DNA from: Streptomyces sp. MP131-18 | Lineage (GTDB): Bacteria > Actinomycetota > Actinomycetes > Streptomycetales > Streptomycetaceae | Direction of reading: 5' to 3' | Assembly: GCF_001984575.1 (NCBI RefSeq) | Contig: NZ_LZNS01000001.1 | Span: 5,899,163-5,963,162 of the forward strand | DNA: 64,000 nt | In this document: in pieces, positions 44,363 through 52,945 of the stretch | Position numbering within the stretch: the stretch's first letter is position 1 | How the letters are laid out: each line of letters starts with the position of its first letter | Program-made: the position numbers and the translations under genes | Notes under the pieces: generated by a model | Database searches by the model: none | What the model was told of the DNA's origin: nothing | What the model saw: the letters and a program-made list of their open reading frames with translations, nothing else

Positions 44363-45241
44363 TCAAGGCCGTACGGCCGTGACCAGAGCCGGGCACAGCC
44401 GGCCCATCGCGTATTCCTCCCTGGCGGTGGCCAAGGTACGGACCACCAGATCGACTTCTTCCGTGCCGAGCATGGCCTCCGCCGAGCCGCGGAAGAGCCG
44501 CAGGGCCTTCAGCCGGGCGGCGAGCAGGTCGGTGGCCCAGGGGGCGAGGTCGGTCAGCTCGATGCGGGTGAGTCCGGCGGCGCGCAGTTGCTCACGGCGG
44601 GTGGTGACGGGGGTGGTGTGGAAAACGCCGGCGGGGTGGAGCTCGCGAAAGGTTTCCGCCGGGCCGGCGCCGTCGGGAGCGAGGCTGACCTCCTCGGTGC
44701 AGAGCAGCGCGCCCCCGGGCCGCAGCAGCCGGGCGGCCTCCTGGAACACCCGGTCGGGGCGGGGAAAGTGGGGCAGCGAGCCGGTGATGACCACCGCGTC
44801 GAGCGAGGCATCGGGCAGGGGGACGGATTCGGCGGAGGAACAGAAGATGGTGATGTCTTCGCGCCCCTGGGATTCATTGATCGTCCGGCTGAGTTCGCAG
44901 TGCTCGGGGACCAGTTCCACCCCGTACGCCTGTTCCACCGGGGTGCCGCGTTCCGTGAGGCGGTCGAGAATGTACCGCAAGGCCCCGCCGAATCCGCTGC
45001 CCATTTCCGCCAGTCGCGCCGGCGCGGCCAGTCTCTCGACGACGAGATCGCAGCCGTTCGGGCCGAAGTGGCCCATCTGATCCAGGGACATGAGTCCGGC
45101 GGCTCCGGTGCCACCGGTGAACCGAGTGATACGGCGCTCGGCCGCCTGCCAGTCGAAGAGGCCACCGAAGAGCCGCCGGTGGTAAGCGAGTTGAAGGTCC
45201 GTCGCGCCGTGATTCTTCATCGTGCCGAAAGCCTTCGTCAT
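44363..45241 (-). CDS. SAM-dependent methyltransferase
   Basis: A 292-residue class I methyltransferase. Motif I is 'ARLAEMGSGFGGALRYIL', followed by 'YGVELVPEHCELSR', 'SAESVPLPDASLDAV' and 'AARLLRPGGALLCTEE', an order typical of small-molecule C-, N- or O-methyltransferases (UbiE/sarcosine-dimethylglycine type). ATG overlaps the upstream IclR gene stop by four bases, so regulator and enzyme are coupled. Substrate unknown. Confidence 0.88.
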   Translation of the reverse strand: MTKAFGTMKNHGATDLQLAYHRRLFGGLFDWQAAERRITRFTGGTGAAGLMSLDQMGHFGPNGCDLVVERLAAPARLAEMGSGFGGALRYILDRLTERGTPVEQAYGVELVPEHCELSRTINESQGREDITIFCSSAESVPLPDASLDAVVITGSLPHFPRPDRVFQEAARLLRPGGALLCTEEVSLAPDGAGPAETFRELHPAGVFHTTPVTTRREQLRAAGLTRIELTDLAPWATDLLAARLKALRLFRGSAEAMLGTEEVDLVVRTLATAREEYAMGRLCPALVTAVRP

Positions 45242-46023
45242 GCAGTTTTCTCGGTGGCTGAGTGGACACTGACGCTGGATAACGCCTCGCGCGCGCCCAT
45301 GAGTTCGCGGACCACGGCGGTCCGGTGCGCTCCGCCGGGCGGAATGGCTACCGACAGCGCGCCCAGTATGGAACCGTACGGATCGCTGATCGGAACGGCC
45401 ACCGCCACCGTTCTCCCCGTACGCGTCATCGCATAGCCCTGGTGGACGATTTTCGACAGTCCTGCTTCGCCTCGGTACGGAAGGGATGCCACGCGTTCAC
45501 GCCTCCTGCTGTCCTGCCTGATGCCGTCCGGCCGTACCCAGGTGCGGAAGGCGGTGATGACCTTGGCCGCCGCGGAGACACACACGGCCAAGGGGGCCCC
45601 GAAGGCCACATCGTCCTCCTGGACACGCCGTCCCTCGCGTGCCTCGAAGTGTAAGGACCGGCCGTTGGACAGGAGGGTGAAGAACGCCGGACACTCCCGC
45701 CGGGCGATGAACAGCGGTGTGTGCGGCAGGATTCTATGAATGAGCCGCGTCGGCTCGGGAACGCGGTCGGAGAGGATCGCCACGCGTCGGCCGAGGCAGA
45801 GATCCTTGCCGTCCCGGTCGAGTAGCCCCCAGACGAGGAGTTCCATGATCAGACGGTGGACGGTGGCCTTCGCAAGGCCGGTCCTGCGGGAAATCTCGGA
45901 AAGCGTGAGGCTGCTTTCTCCGGGCGTGAAGCATTCCAGGATGCTGAGCCCCCGGGACAGCATGGAAAGGCGCCCCGCCGCCGCTCCAGGAATGACTGAC
46001 ATCCTCATTTGGCTGTGTGGCAT
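45238..46023 (-). CDS. IclR-family transcriptional regulator
   Basis: A 261-residue regulator. The N-terminal winged helix ('LTLSEISRRTGLAKATVHRL') is followed by an IclR ligand domain ('SRRRERVASLPYRGEAGLSK', 'GYAMTRTGRTVAVAVPISDP'). I start at ATG 46023, seven bases after GAGG; a longer open frame upstream has no support. It is fused by overlap to the methyltransferase gene and probably controls the 39.4-44.3 kb genes; the GGAACC/GGTTCC repeats are candidate sites. Confidence 0.87.
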   Translation of the reverse strand: MPHSQMRMSVIPGAAAGRLSMLSRGLSILECFTPGESSLTLSEISRRTGLAKATVHRLIMELLVWGLLDRDGKDLCLGRRVAILSDRVPEPTRLIHRILPHTPLFIARRECPAFFTLLSNGRSLHFEAREGRRVQEDDVAFGAPLAVCVSAAAKVITAFRTWVRPDGIRQDSRRRERVASLPYRGEAGLSKIVHQGYAMTRTGRTVAVAVPISDPYGSILGALSVAIPPGGAHRTAVVRELMGAREALSSVSVHSATEKTA

Positions 46024-47295
46024 CGGCATACCTCGAAAGTGCGAATGGTACCTGTTCGCGGACGACATACGTGACGACATACATAGCGGCACATGTAACG
46101 ACATGCGTGATGGAGAAGGACCCATGGCGCACAACTCACGTCGAGGCCGGCCGTCGCGGCCGTACCAGGTCCGCCGCCCCCGTGCTGCCACAAGCAGCCG
46201 ACTGGCTGGCGCGCACCGGACGACACGCTGCTGGCGGAAGCAGCGCGCTGCGCAGTACGTCCGGTCCACACGCGCACGGCTGGACCGGGCAGTTGCCACC
46301 GCGGATTCCCTGTCCGGCGACGGCTGGACAACCGTGAGGTGTCGGTCCTCGGAACGCAGAACCAATAGTTGCACACGCGGCGAGTTTCCGCAGCCCGCCT
46401 CTGACTTCTGAGGGAAACGGTCACTGAACGGGCAGGATAATTGGGATTCCGGTCATTCGGGACGCCCGATATCACGGGCCACGGCGGGTGTATTGTGCCG
46501 AACGATTGCGTCGGGGGTGCCCTGCTTGTGCCCGGATGGCAGCTGTCTCGAATAAGTGTCTACGGGTGTGGTCTTCTGTGCGAACCTGGCGGAATGCCGG
46601 TCCCTGCGGCTGGTGAACATCGACGCGAACGCTTCGCCCCCATGACCGGCGGTGTGGGTCTGTGTGTTCGAATCTCTTCCCGCGAGCAGACTTCCGACTG
46701 CAACGGCGGACCGCACGCCTGCCGGAGTGGGCCGCGAGGGCCGGACGCAAGGCCGTCCGGATCGGATCCGGGCTCGCGTCCGGAATGACTGGCGTGGACC
46801 ACCGCGTCCTCGGCGGCGAAGACAAGGAACCTGCCCCGCCTTCGCCTGCCGCCTCCTCGGTGTCCGGAAGCAGAGGAAGTCGGTGCGTCGCGGCTCTCCG
46901 GTGCTGGGGCGGGACTTGTCCTCCCACGCGATCTTTCGGAGCCGCGCCCTCCGGTCTCCTCAGTACCGTCTCGAAGGACCGTTCCTCCGATGCGGCGACG
47001 CGGATTGCGGATCGGGTCATCGGCGGATGTCCGGTCTCGTCGGGCGGGACCCAAGAAGGCGGACGGCATCAGCAGAAGCCCGGCGGCGGGCTCGGGGCAG
47101 GCGACGGCGGGGCGAGCCGGCTACCCGGCCGCTCCCGCGCACGACCTACCGAAAGCCGGCCGACTCCGCACTGCGCTCCGGGCCGACTGCGGGCCGGCAA
47201 AGGATCTTGGGCTTCGGGAAGAGGCCGGGCCGGGCCGGGCCCGACGTACGAGGAGGGTCGCGCAGAGCAGGCGCTCCGGCCTGGAGGGCGCGGAG
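46024..47295. other. 1.27-kb region without a confident gene
   Basis: Both strands hold only short, Arg-rich frames typical of out-of-frame high-GC DNA. The best candidate is a 95-residue frame from ATG 46124, which follows AGAAGGA by four bases, but its composition looks non-coding. No RNA gene is seen before the tRNA at 47296. Old insertion scars or an unrecognised RNA are possible. Confidence 0.45.
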
Positions 47296-47369
47296 TGGGG
47301 CGGGTGGGACTCGAACCCACGGCCGACGGATTATGAGTCCGTTGCTCTAACCGGCTGAGCTACCGCCCC
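47296..47369 (-). tRNA. tRNA with CAU anticodon (Ile2 or Met)
   Basis: A complete 74-base cloverleaf: acceptor GGGGCGG/CCGCCCC, D-arm AGCTCAGCCGGTTAGAGC, anticodon loop CTCATAA and T-arm GTGGGTTCGAGTCCCAC. CAU can be elongator Met or, after lysidine modification, Ile(AUA). I cannot separate these from sequence alone. CCA is not encoded. Confidence 0.93.
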
Positions 47370-47526
47370 GTAACGGCGTGCCGCGTACATCTGTGCGCGC
47401 CGTCTGCCGCAGCATAGCTGCTCATACGATCTGCCGCCCGGGCCGGGGGCTGTCGTACGCAGGCAAGGACTGCGGGCATGGGGTGATCGGTTCCCGGCAC
47501 GGTGCCAGTGATGCACGGAGAACAAC

Positions 47527-47550
47527 AAAGGGCCCCGGACGGGGCCCTTT
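47527..47550 (-). terminator. Terminator after tRNA-Asn
   Basis: AAAGGGCCCC-GGAC-GGGGCCCTTT is a perfect 10-bp stem (arms 47527-47536, 47541-47550); on the minus strand it is followed by TTTGTTGTT. It begins 19 bases after the tRNA-Asn 3' end. Confidence 0.8.
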
Positions 47551-47568
47551 GCGTGATGAGGACTGCTG

Positions 47569-47641
47569 CTCCCCCGACTGGACTCGAACCAGTAACCTGC
47601 CGGTTAACAGCCGGCTGCTCTGCCAATTGAGCTACAGGGGA
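47569..47641 (-). tRNA. tRNA-Asn (GUU)
   Basis: A 73-base cloverleaf with acceptor TCCCCTG, D-arm TAGCTCAATTGGCAGAGCA, anticodon loop CTGTTAA (GTT) and T-arm CTGGTTCGAGTCCAG. Discriminator G. CCA is not encoded. A terminator hairpin follows. Confidence 0.95.
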
Positions 47642-47810
47642 CTGCTCCGCCCGGGTCCGCACCCCCGAGCCGGGGCGCGTGTCCGTGCCGCGGCCCATAC
47701 ATTAGCGCATGTGAGGGGGTGCTTCGAAATCGGTATCCGGGGCATCCCGGTTACCTGCGGCGCGATGTGCCACGAGAAGATCGGTCATCGGGAGAGAGAG
47801 GAAGCATCCC

Positions 47811-48086
47811 ATGCGCAAGCTCATCTTCATCGCCGGTGTGGCGGTGGGCTACGTGCTCGGCGCGAAGGCCGGGCGGGAGCGGTACGACCAGTTGCGGGAG
47901 GCGGCGGAGCGGGTGCGGAGCAATCCCGCGGTGCGCAATGCCGTCGACTCCGCGACGCAGTCCGGGCGGGAGGCCGCGGCGCGCGCGGCCGGCGTGGTCG
48001 CGGACCGGGCGGGGGACCGGTTGCCGGGCGCGGTGACCGAGCGGCTGCGCGCGGTCGGCAGCCACGACGAACGGGGTGCGGCGTAG
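47811..48086 (+). CDS. YtxH-domain membrane-associated protein
   Basis: A 91-residue protein. The N-terminal hydrophobic stretch 'LIFIAGVAVGYVLGAKAGRE' is the YtxH signature, followed by an amphipathic helix rich in Arg, Glu and Ala. Such proteins sit at the membrane and are often stress-induced; no activity is known. The ATG follows a purine-rich GAGAGGAAG site. Confidence 0.85.
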   Translation: MRKLIFIAGVAVGYVLGAKAGRERYDQLREAAERVRSNPAVRNAVDSATQSGREAAARAAGVVADRAGDRLPGAVTERLRAVGSHDERGAA

Positions 48087-48114
48087 GGGCGCGCAAAAGC
48101 GGACGTCCGGCCCA

Positions 48115-48182
48115 TTGCCCGCGGTGACCACTGCTGGTTAGCGTATGTTCGGCATTCCGGCGTGCGATCGGGATGCCGAACA
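48115..48182 (+). promoter_or_regulatory. IclR-gene promoter and operator
   Basis: TTGCCC (48115-48120) and TAGCGT (48139-48144) are 18 bases apart. Immediately downstream, TGTTCGGCAT (48146-48155) and ATGCCGAACA (48173-48182) form a perfect 10-bp inverted repeat. Placed at the start of transcription, it should mediate autoregulation. Confidence 0.65.
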
Positions 48183-48205
48183 CTTGAGTGGCGGAGGCAT
48201 CGGGC

Positions 48206-48976
48206 ATGGGGCGTCGCGTACCGGCGGTGAGCCGGGCGTTGGACATATTGGAGCTGTTCCTCGACGGGGACGGGACGCTGTCCGCTCCCGAGATCACCCG
48301 CAGGCTTCAGCTGCCGCGGACCACGGTGCACGAGCTGGTGACCACGCTGGCCGCCCGTTCCTACCTGGTGCCGGTGCCCGAGCAGCCGGGCAGGTACCGG
48401 CTGGGGGTGCGGACCTACCAGCTCGGCAGCAGGTATGCCGAGCAGCTCGACCTCGCGGCCGAGGGCCAGCAGGTGGCCAGGGCGGTCGCCGAGACCTGCG
48501 GCGAGACGGTGCACGTGGCGGTCCTGGAGGACGCGGACGTCATCTACATCGCGAAGGTGGACAGCACGCACGCGGTGCGCATGGTCTCCGCCGCGGGCCG
48601 CCGGCTGCCGGCGCACTGCACGGCGGTGGGCAAGATGCTGCTGGCCTCGCTGCCGCCGCAGGAGCTGGACGAACGGCTGCCGGCCGGGGACGAGCTGCCC
48701 GCCATGACGCCGAACTCGATCACCTCGGCCGAGACCCTGCGCGCGATCCTCGATGAGGTCAGGGAGCGCCAACTGGCCTCGGAGCAGCGGGAGTCCAACC
48801 CGGACGTCAGCTGCGTGGCCGCGCCCGTGCGGGACCGGGCGGGGCGGGTCGTCGCGGCGCTGAGCATTTCGGTGCCGATGATCCGCTGGAGCGCGGAGCG
48901 GCAGGACGAACTCGCGGCGCTCGCGGTCAAGGGCGCGGCGCAGCTGTCGGAGCGGCTCGGCCACCACGCGGGCTGA
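48206..48976 (+). CDS. IclR-family regulator of the sugar-utilisation locus
   Basis: A 256-residue regulator. The winged helix ('LSAPEITRRLQLPRTTVHEL') and effector domain ('YIAKVDSTHAVRMVSAAGRR', 'LPAHCTAVGKMLLASLPP', 'DVSCVAAPVRDRAGRVVAAL') are complete. The ATG at 48206 follows GGAGG by eight bases; a GTG 18 bases upstream lies nearer the operator. It is likely the repressor of the downstream lactonase and of the transporter and arabinofuranosidase genes, which carry related inverted repeats after their -10 boxes. The effector is probably a pentose or its oligomer. Confidence 0.9.
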   Translation: MGRRVPAVSRALDILELFLDGDGTLSAPEITRRLQLPRTTVHELVTTLAARSYLVPVPEQPGRYRLGVRTYQLGSRYAEQLDLAAEGQQVARAVAETCGETVHVAVLEDADVIYIAKVDSTHAVRMVSAAGRRLPAHCTAVGKMLLASLPPQELDERLPAGDELPAMTPNSITSAETLRAILDEVRERQLASEQRESNPDVSCVAAPVRDRAGRVVAALSISVPMIRWSAERQDELAALAVKGAAQLSERLGHHAG

Positions 48977-49012
48977 GCGCGGCAGGGGAAGCACGAGAGC
49001 ACGAGGAGAGCG

Positions 49013-49867
49013 GTGGCAGACGGGCTTGAGATCGCGATACGTGGCCGTGCGGAGCTGGGGGAGGGCCCGACCTGGGACCCGGCAACGGAACGGCTGATCT
49101 GGGTGGACATCCTGTCCTCCCGGGTGCACCTCTTCGACCCGGCGACCGGCCGCAGGACCGTGCTGCCCACCGAGCAGCACGTCGGGGCCGCGAAGCCGCG
49201 GGCGGGCGGCGGGTTCGTGGTGAATCTGCGGGACGGCGTCGGCCTGTACGAGGCGTCGGGCACGTTCCGCTGGCTGCGGCACGAGCCGGTGCCCGGGCGC
49301 CGCGGCAACGACGCGGCGGTGGCGCCGGACGGCTCGCTGTGGGCCGGGACGATGCGCTACGACGAGCGGCAGGGCGGCGGCACGCTGGAGCGGCTGACGG
49401 GCGAAGGGGAGGTGCGGCGGGTGCTGCCGGACGTCACCGTCAGCAATGGCCTGGGCTGGAGCCCCGACGGGTCGGTCCTGTACTACATCGACACCCCGAC
49501 GCGGCGCGTGGACGCCTTCCGCGTCACCGGGGACGGCGGGGTGGCGGACCGGCGGACGGTGGTGGACACCGCCGATCTGCCCGGCTTCCCGGACGGTCTG
49601 ACGGTGGACGCGGACGGCTGTCCGTGGGTCGCCTTCTGGGAGGGCGGCGCGGTGTGCCGCTTCACGCCGGAGGGGAAGCGGGACCGCATCGTCCCGGTGC
49701 CGGTGTCGCGGCCCACGGCCTGCGCGTTCGGCGGCCCCGGCCTGGCGGACCTGTACATCACCACCGCGGCCACCGGCACGGACCCGGGCACCGAGCCGCT
49801 GGCCGGCTCGGTGTTCGTGCTCCCCGGCGCGGGCCGCGGCCTCCCTCAGCCGGCGTTCGCCGGCTAG
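49013..49867 (+). CDS. SMP-30/gluconolactonase-family sugar lactonase
   Basis: A 284-residue six-bladed beta-propeller hydrolase. Metal-binding features are the early glutamate in 'AELGEGPTWDP', 'RRGNDAAVAPDGSLWAGTM' and 'VTVSNGLGWSPDGSVLYYID', then 'DLPGFPDGLTVDADG'. Family enzymes open aldonolactones such as L-arabino-1,4-lactone or gluconolactone, so it may act in oxidative arabinose or galactose breakdown. GTG start after GAGGAG. Its stop codon TAG lies inside the CTAG end of a MITE-like element, so the native C-terminus may have been altered slightly. Confidence 0.88.
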   Translation: MADGLEIAIRGRAELGEGPTWDPATERLIWVDILSSRVHLFDPATGRRTVLPTEQHVGAAKPRAGGGFVVNLRDGVGLYEASGTFRWLRHEPVPGRRGNDAAVAPDGSLWAGTMRYDERQGGGTLERLTGEGEVRRVLPDVTVSNGLGWSPDGSVLYYIDTPTRRVDAFRVTGDGGVADRRTVVDTADLPGFPDGLTVDADGCPWVAFWEGGAVCRFTPEGKRDRIVPVPVSRPTACAFGGPGLADLYITTAATGTDPGTEPLAGSVFVLPGAGRGLPQPAFAG

Positions 49868-50033
49868 GCCCTGTCCGGCCGATCTTGCCGGGCCCGCGAC
49901 GCCAGCTACGGCACCTCGCTGCGTTACCGAATCGCGCGAATACGGACAGGTATGAGCTGCGATCCGGCGCCTTGCGATGCACCGCATCTGACGCCGCGGG
50001 CTTATCCGACAAGATCGACAGGACAGGACCTAG
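49864..50033. mobile_element. MITE-like element with imperfect terminal inverted repeats
   Basis: A 170-base element bounded by CTAG at both ends. The left end CTAGGCCCTGTCCGGCCGAT and the inverted right end CTAGGTCCTGTCCTGTCGAT match at most positions, and the match continues through CTTG. There is no coding capacity. CTAG is a plausible target duplication of an IS5-type transposase. It separates the lactonase from a broken lipoprotein gene. Confidence 0.72.
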
Positions 50034-50378
50034 GGCCGGCCTGGGGGACCGGGGCGGGGCCGATCGGACCCGGCGTCGCGGCGCCCATGCGCAGGCAGGC
50101 GAACGCGTGGACGCCGTCGGAGAGGTCGGAGAGGCCGGGGTCCGCGGGGAATGGGCACGACGGGTCGTCCCACTCCTGGAGCCGCGCCGTCTCGTGCCGG
50201 CCGAAGTCCTCCGACCAGCCGGGCCACCCCTGCCGGCCGAGGTCTCCTCCGGACGTCTCCCCGGACGGGCTTGTGCTTCCGGCGGCGGGGGCGTTTCCGG
50301 GGCCGCGGGGAGCGAGCTGCAACCGGTGGTCAGCAGCAGACCGGCGAGCAGGGTGACGGTCGCGGACCGGTGAGACAT
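50034..50378 (-). pseudogene. Frameshifted, truncated lipoprotein gene
   Basis: From ATG 50378 the frame encodes a clear lipoprotein signal (SATVTLLAGLLLTTGCSSLP) and then 'AAPETPPPPE', after which it becomes Arg-rich. The next frame continues with protein-like sequence ('GWSEDFGRHETARLQEWDDP', 'GLSDLSDGVHAFACLRMG'). A one-base change in the C/CCG run near 50290 would restore one protein. Its 3' end runs into the MITE-like element. It is divergent from the oxidoreductase gene. Sequencing error in the C-run is an alternative for the shift. Confidence 0.5.
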
Positions 50379-50439
50379 GGCAGCAGCCTGCGCCGGGGCA
50401 TGATGGGGGCAATGCCGGTTTCCTTCAGGGAGGTTTTCC

Positions 50440-51456
50440 GTGGACGTGCCCGCTGTCGGCCGCGAATGGCATCTGGTGTCGAGGCCCAGGGGGTGGCCGG
50501 TTCCGGAGGACTTCGCGCTGCGCCAGGCGCCGGTGCCGAGACCGGGCGACGGGGAGCTGGTGGTGCGGAACCTGCACCTGTCGGTCGACCCGTACATGCG
50601 CGGACGGATGAACGACGTGAAGTCCTACACCCCGCCGTTCGCCCTGGACCGGCCCATGGAGGGGGCGGCGGTCGGGGAGGTGCTGGTCTCCGAGGCGCCC
50701 GGGTTCGCGCCGGGTGACCACGTGCTGCATCCGCTGGGCTGGCGGGAGTTCACCGTCGTGCCGGCCGGGCGGGCGACGAAGGTGTCCGCGGACCTGGCGC
50801 CGCTGACCGCCTATCTCGGGGTGCTCGGCATGACCGGGCTGACCGCGTATGCGGGTCTGACCGAGATCGCGCGCCTGCGCGAGGGCGATGTGGTCTTCGT
50901 GTCGGGTGCGGCCGGTGCCGTGGGCGGCCAGGCGGGGCAGATCGCGCGGCTGAAGGGCGCCTCGCGGGTCATCGGCAGCGCGGGTTCTGACGAGAAAGTG
51001 CGGCTGGTGACGGAGGAGTACGGTTTCGACGCGGCGTTCAACTACCGCAGCGGCCCGGTCGGGGAGCAGCTGGCCGCCGCCGCGCCGGACGGCATCGACG
51101 TCTACTTCGACAACGTGGGCGGCGATCATCTGGAGGCCGCCCTCGACGCGTTCAACGTGCACGGCCGCGCCGTCATCTGCGGCATGATCGCGCAGTACAA
51201 CGCGACGGAGCCGCCCGTGGCGCCGCGCAACCTGTTCCTGACCATCGGCAAGCGGCTGCGGCTCCAGGGCATGCTGGTGCGTGACCACCACTCCCTCCAG
51301 CCGCAGTTCATCGAGGAGGTCTCGGCCTGGATTCGCTCCGGTGAGCTGACGTACCGGGAGACCGTGGCCGAGGGCATCGAGAACGCGGTGGACGCGTTCC
51401 TCGGCATGCTGCGCGGCCTCAACACGGGGAAGATGATCGTCACCCTGGACGGCTGA
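50440..51456 (+). CDS. NADP-dependent MDR-family oxidoreductase
   Basis: A 338-residue medium-chain reductase of the prostaglandin-reductase/CurA-like, zinc-free group: 'NLHLSVDPYMRGRM', 'PMEGAAVGEVLVS', nucleotide motif 'SGAAGAVGGQAGQIARLKGA' and 'YFDNVGGDHLEAAL'. It reduces the double bond of enones and enals. GGGAGG precedes the GTG by six bases. Its place inside a sugar locus may be chance; it lacks the operator type seen in the neighbours. Confidence 0.92.
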   Translation: MDVPAVGREWHLVSRPRGWPVPEDFALRQAPVPRPGDGELVVRNLHLSVDPYMRGRMNDVKSYTPPFALDRPMEGAAVGEVLVSEAPGFAPGDHVLHPLGWREFTVVPAGRATKVSADLAPLTAYLGVLGMTGLTAYAGLTEIARLREGDVVFVSGAAGAVGGQAGQIARLKGASRVIGSAGSDEKVRLVTEEYGFDAAFNYRSGPVGEQLAAAAPDGIDVYFDNVGGDHLEAALDAFNVHGRAVICGMIAQYNATEPPVAPRNLFLTIGKRLRLQGMLVRDHHSLQPQFIEEVSAWIRSGELTYRETVAEGIENAVDAFLGMLRGLNTGKMIVTLDG

Positions 51457-51484
51457 CGGGGCTGACGAAGCTGACGAGGCGGCT

Positions 51485-51493
51485 GAAAGTTTC
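51485..51493. promoter_or_regulatory. GAAAGTTTC palindrome upstream of first transporter
   Basis: It lies about 103 bases before the binding-protein start and 20 bases before the -35 box. GAAACTTTC stands at nearly the same distance from the second transporter (54803-54811). Similar short palindromes are LacI-family operators for plant-polymer genes in Streptomyces. Confidence 0.35.
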
Positions 51494-51512
51494 TCGGACC
51501 GCCGCAGGGGCG

Positions 51513-51584
51513 TTGACGGTGACGTGCGCCGCTCCTACGTTCTCGTCCGTATATCCGATCCATGTTCGATATCACGGATACGAG
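51513..51584 (+). promoter_or_regulatory. Promoter and IclR-type operator of transporter 1
   Basis: TTGACG (51513-51518), 17 bases, TACGTT (51536-51541). Right after it, 51542-51584 is an imperfect inverted repeat starting CTCG-TCCGT-ATATC and ending GATATC-ACGGA-TACGAG, with an internal TGTTCGATAT. The layout matches the promoters at 48115, 54832 and 58086. Confidence 0.6.
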
Positions 51585-51595
51585 GGCGGGAACGC

Positions 51596-52945
51596 ATGTA
51601 CCCACCACCCCTGCCGCACTCCCGGCCGAGCCGTCGGCGCGTGCTCGGCTCCTTGGCCGGGCTCGGCGCGCTCGGCACCGCGGGCGCCGCCGGGTGCGCG
51701 GCGCCGAGCGGCACCGGCGGCGGCCGGACGCGGCTGCGCTACTGGCACCTCTTCGGCGGCGGCGACGGCGTCACCATGGACGCGATGCTGGCGGAGTTCC
51801 GGCGCGGCCATCCGGAGATCGACCTCCAGTCGTCCACCCTCATGTGGGGCGCGCCCTACTACACCAAACTCGGCATGGCCGGGGCCGGCGGGCGGGCGCC
51901 CGAGGTCGCCGCGCTGCATCTGGCGCGGCTCGCCGGGTTCGCGCCCGGCCGGCTGCTCAACCCGTTCGACCTGGACCTGCTCGCCGAACACGGCGTGACA
52001 CCGGCCGACTTCCCCGAGGACCTGTGGCGCCGCGGCGCGGTGGACGGCGAGCAGTACGCGATCCCCCTCGACACCCACCCGATGGTGCTCTATTACCAGA
52101 CGGATATCTGCGAACGGGCCGGGCTGCTCGACGGGGACGGCAGGCTGCGGCCGATACGCGGCCGGGACGCGTTCACCGCGGCGGTGCGCGCGGCCGGGGA
52201 GGTCACCGGCAGGCCGGGCCTCGTCGTGGAGACGCTGGGCGCCGACACGATCGGCCCGTGGCGGATCTTCGCCACGTTCTACGCGCAGACGGGCGGTGCG
52301 CTGCTCAGCGAGGACGGCACCCGCATCGCCCTCGACGACGCCAAGGCCCTGGAAGTCCTGGAGTACATGCGGACGCTGACGGACGAGGGGCTGATCTCGC
52401 CGCGCGTCGACTACCAGGGCTCGGTCGGCCTGTTCAGCGCCGGGGAGACCGGCTTCTTCCTCAACGGGGAGTGGGAGGTCGCGACGTTCACGAACACCGG
52501 GATGCCGTTCTCCATGACCCGGGTGCCCAGCCTCTTCGGCAGCGGCGCGGCCCAGGCCGACTGTCACTCCTTCGTGCTGCCCAACCAGAACGACCGCGGC
52601 GGCGCCGCCAACGAGGCCGCGCACGCCTTCGTCGCCTGGATGCTGCGGCACTCCGTCGACTGGGCGGCCGGCGGGCACGTTCCGGCCTATCTGCCGGCGC
52701 TGTCGGAGCCCGAATACCTCGCCATGCGGCCGCAGTCGGAGTACCGCTCGGTGATCGACGAGGTGGCGCTCGACCCGCCGGTGTGGTTCGCCGGCTCGGC
52801 GTCGTCCCTGTGGCTCGAACTCGGCGCGGTCTTCTCCGGTGTGCTGACCGGCAGCCGGACGCCGCGCGACGCCCTGGCGGAGGCCAGGGACCGGCTGGCG
52901 GACCTGCTCGGCACGCCGAGCCCGTTCGGGGAGACGACGTCATGA
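51596..52945 (+). CDS. CUT1 ABC transporter, sugar-binding lipoprotein (system 1)
   Basis: A 449-residue family 1 extracellular solute-binding protein. A Tat-type signal (SRRRVLGSLAGLGALG) ends in a lipobox AAGC. The mature part shows 'LRYWHLFGGGDGVTMDAMLA' at the start and 'FYAQTGGALLSEDGT' in the second lobe, typical for oligosaccharide receptors. The ATG at 51596 lies just after the operator. It is about 45% identical by eye to the second binding protein at 54917, so the two systems are tandem paralogues. Likely ligands are arabino-oligosaccharides, given the GH51 gene. Confidence 0.92.
   Translation: MYPPPLPHSRPSRRRVLGSLAGLGALGTAGAAGCAAPSGTGGGRTRLRYWHLFGGGDGVTMDAMLAEFRRGHPEIDLQSSTLMWGAPYYTKLGMAGAGGRAPEVAALHLARLAGFAPGRLLNPFDLDLLAEHGVTPADFPEDLWRRGAVDGEQYAIPLDTHPMVLYYQTDICERAGLLDGDGRLRPIRGRDAFTAAVRAAGEVTGRPGLVVETLGADTIGPWRIFATFYAQTGGALLSEDGTRIALDDAKALEVLEYMRTLTDEGLISPRVDYQGSVGLFSAGETGFFLNGEWEVATFTNTGMPFSMTRVPSLFGSGAAQADCHSFVLPNQNDRGGAANEAAHAFVAWMLRHSVDWAAGGHVPAYLPALSEPEYLAMRPQSEYRSVIDEVALDPPVWFAGSASSLWLELGAVFSGVLTGSRTPRDALAEARDRLADLLGTPSPFGETTS

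Noticed and set aside
46124..46411. 95-residue frame with a good Shine-Dalgarno site, considered as a peptide precursor
   Set aside because: Arg/Ser-rich throughout, no leader/core pattern and no modification enzyme adjacent; the ribosome-like site alone is not enough.
46640..46700. A TTCGAATC stretch resembling a tRNA T-loop
   Set aside because: The flanking arms do not pair and no anticodon or acceptor stem can be drawn.
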